Origin: Shimia sp040225985
GTDB taxonomy: Bacteria; Pseudomonadota; Alphaproteobacteria; Rhodobacterales; Rhodobacteraceae
NCBI RefSeq assembly: GCF_040225985.1
Contig: NZ_JBBPEU010000004.1
Coordinates: 1 to 64,000, forward strand
Direction: 5' to 3'
DNA length: 64,000 nt
Within the stretch, counting starts at the first letter, position 1. The number at the start of each line of letters is the position of its first letter. The notes below the pieces were generated by a model. That model made no database searches, was not told the origin of the DNA, and saw only the letters and a list, made by a program, of their open reading frames with translations. The position numbers were made by a program, and so were the translations under genes. Of this stretch, positions 60,040 to 64,000 are shown piece after piece.

Positions 60040-62235
60040 CTATTCCTCTGGGGCCACGCAGGTGTTACGCGGGGTGCAGACCTTGTCGGCATCGCAATAA
60101 TAGCCATCACCGCAATAAGTTTTGCCTTCGGGATAGCAATGCCCATCCTCAGAGCAGATGTCGGTGGCGTCACAGATATAGCCATCCCCGCACCGGAAAG
60201 CCCCTGCATCTGAACATTTCCCGCCAGTCAGGCAAATCGTGTCCTTGGGACAGATATGTCCCGAGGGGCACTGCTGCATGCCCGGTTTCGAACATTTCCC
60301 ATCGGCGAGGCAAAGCGTGTCGGGCGGGCAGATGCCACCATCGTCGCAGGCCACCGCGCCCACCTCTGAACACCGCCCGCCCTTGAGGCAGAAGCTGTCT
60401 TTCGGGCAGACCGTGCCATTCGAACACTGCACCGCGCCTTTTTCGGAACACCCACCGCCGGGCAGGCACAACTCGCCCGGATCGCAGACCGTGTTGTCTT
60501 CGCACAGGGTTGCCCCCCGTTCGGAGCAGCGCCCCCCCTTGAGGCAGATGGTGTCTGGCGGGCAGACCACGCCGCTTTTGCACTGTACCGCCCCAACCTC
60601 GGAACAGCCGCCACCCGGCAGGCACAGCTTGCCCGGCCCGCAGACCCTGTTGTCTTCACAGAGCGTCGACCCCGGTTCGGAACACTTGCCGTTCTTGAGG
60701 CAGATCGTGTCTTTCGGGCAGGTATGGCCCGAGGAACAAACCTTGTGACCTTCCGGCACGCATCCGCCGTCCGGGTGACAGGTTTTGCCGGGGCCACAGA
60801 CCTTGTTGTCCTTGCAAAGGGTCGATCCCGGTTCCGAGCATTTCCCGCCCTTCATACAGATCGTGTCCTTCGGGCAGGTGTGGCCGGATTTGCAGACCTT
60901 GTGCCCCTTGGGCGCGCACCCGCCGCCGGGGATACAGGTGCGGTCCGGCGGACAGGCCACGTTGTTGTCACACACCTTGGCGCCGGGTTCTGAGCACTTG
61001 CCCCCTTTCAGGCAGATCGTGTCCTTGGGACAGGACGTGCCGCCCTCACAGAGTTTGTGCCCCTTGGGCGAACATTTGTTGTTGGGCAGGCAGATCGTAT
61101 TCGAAGGGCAGATCGACCCGTTCTTGCATTTGACAGCGCCAATCTCCGAGCATTTTCCGCCCGACAGGCAATATGATCCCTTGGGGCAGGATTTGCCATA
61201 TCCGCAATCGGTTGCCCCCTTTGGGATGCATTTCGCACCGCGTGAACAATCCTGTGACGGGTTGCAAACATCGCCCGACGGGCAGCGTTTTGCACCGGGG
61301 GCTGAACATTTGCCATTACCGATGCAAAGCCGTCCGTCCTTGCAGAACTGGCCATTACCGCAATCATCCGAGTTGGCGGGCCTGCAGCCGCCGCCGGACA
61401 GGCACTTGGTGCCGGGGTTGCAGATGCTGCCGGTGTTGCAACGCGTCGCACCGGGCTGCGAGCAACCGCCCCCGGGCATGCAATAGACGCCGGGGTTGCA
61501 GTAAGATCCGTTGCCGCAATCTATGGTCTGCTTGGCGATACAGCCCCCCGTTGAGGCGCATTTTTGGTTGGGGCCACAGATACCGCCGTCGCGGCACTGG
61601 GTCGAGCCGGGGGCTGAACAGCGTCTACCTTGCAGGCAATAGGTGCCCGAGGGGCAGTAATATGACCCGCAATCTACCGAACTGCGCGGGATGCAGCCCC
61701 CGCCGGAAGAACACTTCGTGCCCGACGCACAACTGCGCCCGCGGCCGCAATAGCTGTGTCCGGGCGGAATACAGAATTCACGGTCCTGCGCACAGCGCCA
61801 TCCGGAGGGACAACAATAGGTGCCGCCCCCGCAATAGCCGTATCCCGGTGGGCAGTCATAGTGATAGCCGCCATCGGATGCGGGAATGAGCGGGTTGCCG
61901 TTCTCGGGCGGCAGAATCGGGGGCAGCAGGCTGGCAATGTCAGTCTGGTGGAGCGGAGCCGGTTCTACCTCGAGCACGTCTTCTGCAGGGCTGGGGGGCA
62001 CGGCGCGACGCAGGTTTGCCCACTGGTCGTCGGGGTCAAGAGGGGCAGCTGCGTCGGCCTCTATAGCTTCGGATTCTGCAAGGGGCGCAAAGCTGTCTGC
62101 AAGGGTGGTCAGACGTTTCCAGATCGCGCCGTCCTGCGCTTGGACCGGCGCGGCGTGAAACGCAATAGCACACAGGAATAGGGCGCACAGCCATATAGAG
62201 GCACGGCGCGACCGTGCTGAAAACAACCTAACCAA
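60040..62235 (-). CDS. Exported cysteine-rich protein of tandem four-Cys 26-residue units
   Basis: The protein has 731 residues from TTG 62235 with GGAGGG upstream. A signal peptide (WLCALFLCAIAFHAAPVQAQ) is followed by a 110-residue acidic Pro-rich spacer and one divergent Cys block. About 22 tandem units fill residues 163-731. The usual unit is C-x5-C-x5-C-x5-C-x7, 26 residues, for example CPKDTICLKGGKC. In the middle the units alternate between two types, giving a 52-residue period. Nearly 90 cysteines suggest a disulfide-locked rod outside the cell. The pattern recalls eukaryotic small Cys-rich modules, but I cannot name a bacterial family. It is divergent from the glycosylase gene; no export genes are adjacent. 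Confidence 0.82.
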   Translation of the reverse strand: MVRLFSARSRRASIWLCALFLCAIAFHAAPVQAQDGAIWKRLTTLADSFAPLAESEAIEADAAAPLDPDDQWANLRRAVPPSPAEDVLEVEPAPLHQTDIASLLPPILPPENGNPLIPASDGGYHYDCPPGYGYCGGGTYCCPSGWRCAQDREFCIPPGHSYCGRGRSCASGTKCSSGGGCIPRSSVDCGSYYCPSGTYCLQGRRCSAPGSTQCRDGGICGPNQKCASTGGCIAKQTIDCGNGSYCNPGVYCMPGGGCSQPGATRCNTGSICNPGTKCLSGGGCRPANSDDCGNGQFCKDGRLCIGNGKCSAPGAKRCPSGDVCNPSQDCSRGAKCIPKGATDCGYGKSCPKGSYCLSGGKCSEIGAVKCKNGSICPSNTICLPNNKCSPKGHKLCEGGTSCPKDTICLKGGKCSEPGAKVCDNNVACPPDRTCIPGGGCAPKGHKVCKSGHTCPKDTICMKGGKCSEPGSTLCKDNKVCGPGKTCHPDGGCVPEGHKVCSSGHTCPKDTICLKNGKCSEPGSTLCEDNRVCGPGKLCLPGGGCSEVGAVQCKSGVVCPPDTICLKGGRCSERGATLCEDNTVCDPGELCLPGGGCSEKGAVQCSNGTVCPKDSFCLKGGRCSEVGAVACDDGGICPPDTLCLADGKCSKPGMQQCPSGHICPKDTICLTGGKCSDAGAFRCGDGYICDATDICSEDGHCYPEGKTYCGDGYYCDADKVCTPRNTCVAPEE
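60043..61749 (-). repeat. Tandem 78-bp coding repeat array (26-residue Cys units)
   Basis: About 22 in-frame units of nominally 78 bp lie inside the cysteine-rich gene; the third unit from the N-terminus is 25 residues and the last 24. Units 11-20 alternate between a PKDTICLKGGKC type and a GPGKLCLPGGGC type, suggesting duplication of a two-unit block. Confidence 0.8.
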
Positions 62236-62353
62236 ATCTGTCCCTCCGAATATTATGTTACAAGTCTTGAGGGGTTTTGCTTTTTTCTCAAGAAAATTCC
62301 GGGATCTGCGGGGACTGCTTTCCTTCGACCATCACGCAGGATAGCTTTTGCGC

Positions 62354-63133
62354 ATGGAATCGGCACTGGATTATCACACGGCGTTTGCCCTTCTGGACTG
62401 GCAGGTCGACCTTGGCGCGACCGAGGCGATGCTGGACGCGCCGCTGAACCGGTACGAGATCCCTGAAAAGGTCGAAACCCCCAAGCCCGTCGCCGCGCCC
62501 GAGGCCCCCGTGACCGCGCCGAAAGCCGATCCGGTCGAGATCGCCCGCAAGGCCGCGGCTGCCTGCAAGGATCTGGACGGTTTGCAACAGGCCATGGCGG
62601 CGTTCGAACATTGCGCGCTGAAACGTGGCGCGCGCAATCTGGTGTTTGCCGATGGCAATCCGGCGGCGCGGGTGATGATCATCGGAGAGGCTCCGGGTCG
62701 CGACGAAGACCGAATTGGCAAACCCTTCGTGGGGCGTGCAGGGCAGTTGCTGGACCGGATGTTCGACGCCATCGACATGGGTCGTGCGGCGCCCCTCTCG
62801 GCGCAGTCGATCTATATTACCAACGTGTTGCCGTGGCGCCCGCCGCAGAACCGTGATCCAAAGCCCGAGGAAATTGAGATGCTCAAGCCGTTTCTGCAAA
62901 GGCATGTGGAAATCGTCGCGCCGGACGTGATCATCCTGATGGGCAATATTTCGTGTCAGGCGGTGCTGGGCCGCAAGGGGATCACCCGCTTGCGGGGAAA
63001 CTGGCAGGAAAGTTTCGGCAAACCGACCCTGCCGATGTTCCACCCCGCCTATCTGTTGCGGCAACCCCACGCCAAACGCGAGGCCTGGGCCGATCTGCTG
63101 AGCCTTCAGGCCAAGCTGCGGGATCTGGCATGA
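62354..63133 (+). CDS. Uracil-DNA glycosylase, family-4-like but lacking Fe-S ligands
   Basis: The protein has 259 residues from ATG 62354 (TTG 62348 adds 2). Glycosylase motifs are clear: GEAPGRDEDRIGKPFVGRAG, NVLPWRPPQNRDP and MFHPAYLLRQP. Family 4 enzymes hold a [4Fe-4S] cluster on CxxC, a Cys in VKCRPP and a later Cys. Here the first Cys is Phe, the third is Trp and the fourth is Leu; only one is left. An 85-residue Pro/Ala-rich N-terminal extension precedes the domain. It likely removes uracil or another deaminated base, but the specificity is uncertain. It overlaps the phosphoesterase gene as ATGA. Confidence 0.85.
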   Translation: MESALDYHTAFALLDWQVDLGATEAMLDAPLNRYEIPEKVETPKPVAAPEAPVTAPKADPVEIARKAAAACKDLDGLQQAMAAFEHCALKRGARNLVFADGNPAARVMIIGEAPGRDEDRIGKPFVGRAGQLLDRMFDAIDMGRAAPLSAQSIYITNVLPWRPPQNRDPKPEEIEMLKPFLQRHVEIVAPDVIILMGNISCQAVLGRKGITRLRGNWQESFGKPTLPMFHPAYLLRQPHAKREAWADLLSLQAKLRDLA

Positions 63134-63729
63134 AGCTGCTAGCTTTTTCCGACCTGCATTTGAACGCCGCCGCTGCCGGGCGTCTGGTTCGTGAAAGCAG
63201 GAATGTCGATCTGGTGCTGGCCGCTGGCGATTTCTGCAACGCGCGGCGCGGGCTGGACAAGGCGCTAGACCTTCTGGCCGGGCTAACTGCGCCGGTCGTG
63301 GCCGTGCCCGGAAACTGCGAAAGCGAGGCGGAACTGCGCGATGCCGCGCCCGAAGGCTGGCATGTGCTGCATGGCGGGGGCGTCATGATTGACGGGGTAA
63401 CCTTGTTCGGCCTTGGATATGGCGTGCCGGTCACGCCTTTTGGCAATTGGTCCTGTGACCTGACCGAGGCGCAGGCCGCAGAGGCGTTGGCGGGGTGCGC
63501 GGGCGCGGATATCTTTGTCACCCATTCCCCGCCCAAAGGGATTGCGGACCGCACGTCGACAGGTCTGTCCGTCGGATCCACCGCGATCCGCGAGGCCATC
63601 CAGCGCCTTCAACCCAAATTGGCTGTCTGCGGTCATGTGCATGATTGCTGGGGCGAAGAGGGAAAGATCGGGGCCACCCGTGTCGTGAACCTCGGGCCTG
63701 CTGGTCGTTTTTTCGAGGTCGCCGCATGA
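63130..63729 (+). CDS. Calcineurin-like metallophosphoesterase
   Basis: The protein has 199 residues from ATG 63130. Metal-site motifs are FSDLHLN, GDFC, GNCES, THSPP and GHVHD. Cys replaces the usual His in GNHD; GNC is also the form seen in the YfcE/MJ0936 branch. The substrate is unknown. It is coupled to the uracil-DNA glycosylase gene by the ATGA overlap and precedes moaB. Confidence 0.82.
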   Translation: MKLLAFSDLHLNAAAAGRLVRESRNVDLVLAAGDFCNARRGLDKALDLLAGLTAPVVAVPGNCESEAELRDAAPEGWHVLHGGGVMIDGVTLFGLGYGVPVTPFGNWSCDLTEAQAAEALAGCAGADIFVTHSPPKGIADRTSTGLSVGSTAIREAIQRLQPKLAVCGHVHDCWGEEGKIGATRVVNLGPAGRFFEVAA

Positions 63730-63795
63730 CAAAGGCAGGCGCCATTGCCCATTCACCACTCCGGCCCGTTGGCCAGTTCTGAGGGAGTCAGAGAG

Positions 63796-64000
63796 ATGCC
63801 CCGTTTCGACGAAAACAAAGAGTTCATTCCCGTTCGTATCGCTGTCATGACAGTCAGCGACACGCGGTCGATGGAGCAGGACAAATCCGGTGACACGCTG
63901 GTTGGTCGGATCGAAAAGGCGGGCCATATTCTGGCCGACCGGATGATTCTACAGGATGAGCGTGACCAGATCGCTGAGCAACTGCGGACTTGGTGCGCCA
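63796..64000 (+). CDS. moaB: Molybdenum cofactor biosynthesis protein B, 5' part
   Basis: The first 68 codons are present; the gene runs off the right edge. ATG 63796 follows GAGAGAG. The start is typical of MoaB/MogA-type proteins (RIAVMTVSDTRSMEQDKSGDTL). These act in molybdopterin adenylylation. It lies 66 bp after the phosphoesterase gene. It is a third molybdenum-cofactor gene in the window, beside moaD and moaE. Confidence 0.88.
   Translation, partial: MPRFDENKEFIPVRIAVMTVSDTRSMEQDKSGDTLVGRIEKAGHILADRMILQDERDQIAEQLRTWCA

Noticed and set aside
60043..61749. Regular 78-bp repeats that could be mistaken for a CRISPR or satellite array
   Set aside because: The repeats are in frame, diverged at the DNA level and conserved at the cysteines, so they are protein-coding.
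62265..62293. 7-bp inverted repeat TCTTGAG/CTCAAGA between the Cys-rich gene and the glycosylase gene
   Set aside because: A 15-nt loop and a position between divergent starts make a terminator unlikely; too weak to call an operator.

Overview
The window is about 64 kb of GC-rich alphaproteobacterial chromosome. The protein content best fits the Roseobacter group of the Rhodobacteraceae: form I CO dehydrogenase genes, PhoX, an unlinked RTX protein, a pgsA-moaD-moaE block, a gshA of the 456-residue type, and a pyrB/non-catalytic pyrC pair. This assignment is an inference from protein families. No rRNA or tRNA gene, CRISPR array or intact insertion sequence was seen.

Layout. (1) 1-6357: an anti-phage type defence operon. 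It holds the 3' part of a TM0106-type RecB-like nuclease/SF1 helicase, an unusual McrB GTPase and an McrC nuclease, followed by AT-rich sequence that may carry an insertion-sequence scar. (2) 6358-9783, minus strand: a secreted SNase-type nuclease and a two-gene unit of a ClpP-like membrane protein and a coiled-coil membrane protein. (3) 9784-15460: an AraC regulator convergent with a giant RTX protein. (4) 15461-24894: an aerobic CO-oxidation cluster, an MHYT-LytTR regulator followed by coxM-S-L-D-E-F, an unnamed 30-residue gene, coxG and coxI, closed by a terminator. (5) 24935-35041: an aminotransferase with a divergent LysR regulator, then PhoX, a porin-like protein, a Tat substrate, a 64-residue exported peptide and a long arylsulfatase, with a divergent AraC regulator. 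An FNR-type box lies between the sulfatase and the AraC gene.

(6) 35182-41524: a small lipoprotein, a degenerate crotonase, a second coxG, an ABC-2 exporter, an S49 peptidase, a 54-residue membrane zinc-ribbon protein, a Na+/Ca2+ antiporter and an SDR. (7) 41525-54162: mostly core genes (uvrC, a DEAD-box helicase, pgsA-moaD-moaE, an OmpA-type protein, ubiA, rsmE, a GNAT protein, gshA). (8) 54214-59917, minus strand: DUF805, then a pyrimidine/phospholipid operon in which pyrB is followed by a 33-residue membrane peptide, three small PH-like or tail-anchored membrane proteins, a catalytically dead dihydroorotase and plsY. (9) 60040-64000: an exported protein made of about 22 tandem 26-residue four-cysteine units, an Fe-S-less family-4-like uracil-DNA glycosylase, a phosphoesterase and the start of moaB.

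How the parts work together. The cox genes encode the Mo/Cu CO dehydrogenase (MSL), its active-site maturation factors (D, E, F, I) and its membrane recruitment factor (G). MoaD, MoaE and MoaB elsewhere in the window belong to the molybdopterin pathway that such an enzyme needs. The PhoX/sulfatase locus looks like a phosphate- and sulfate-ester scavenging unit. The least explained items are the McrB architecture with its apparent internal start, the 30-residue cox peptide, the cysteine-repeat protein and the pyrB-plsY operon of small membrane proteins.
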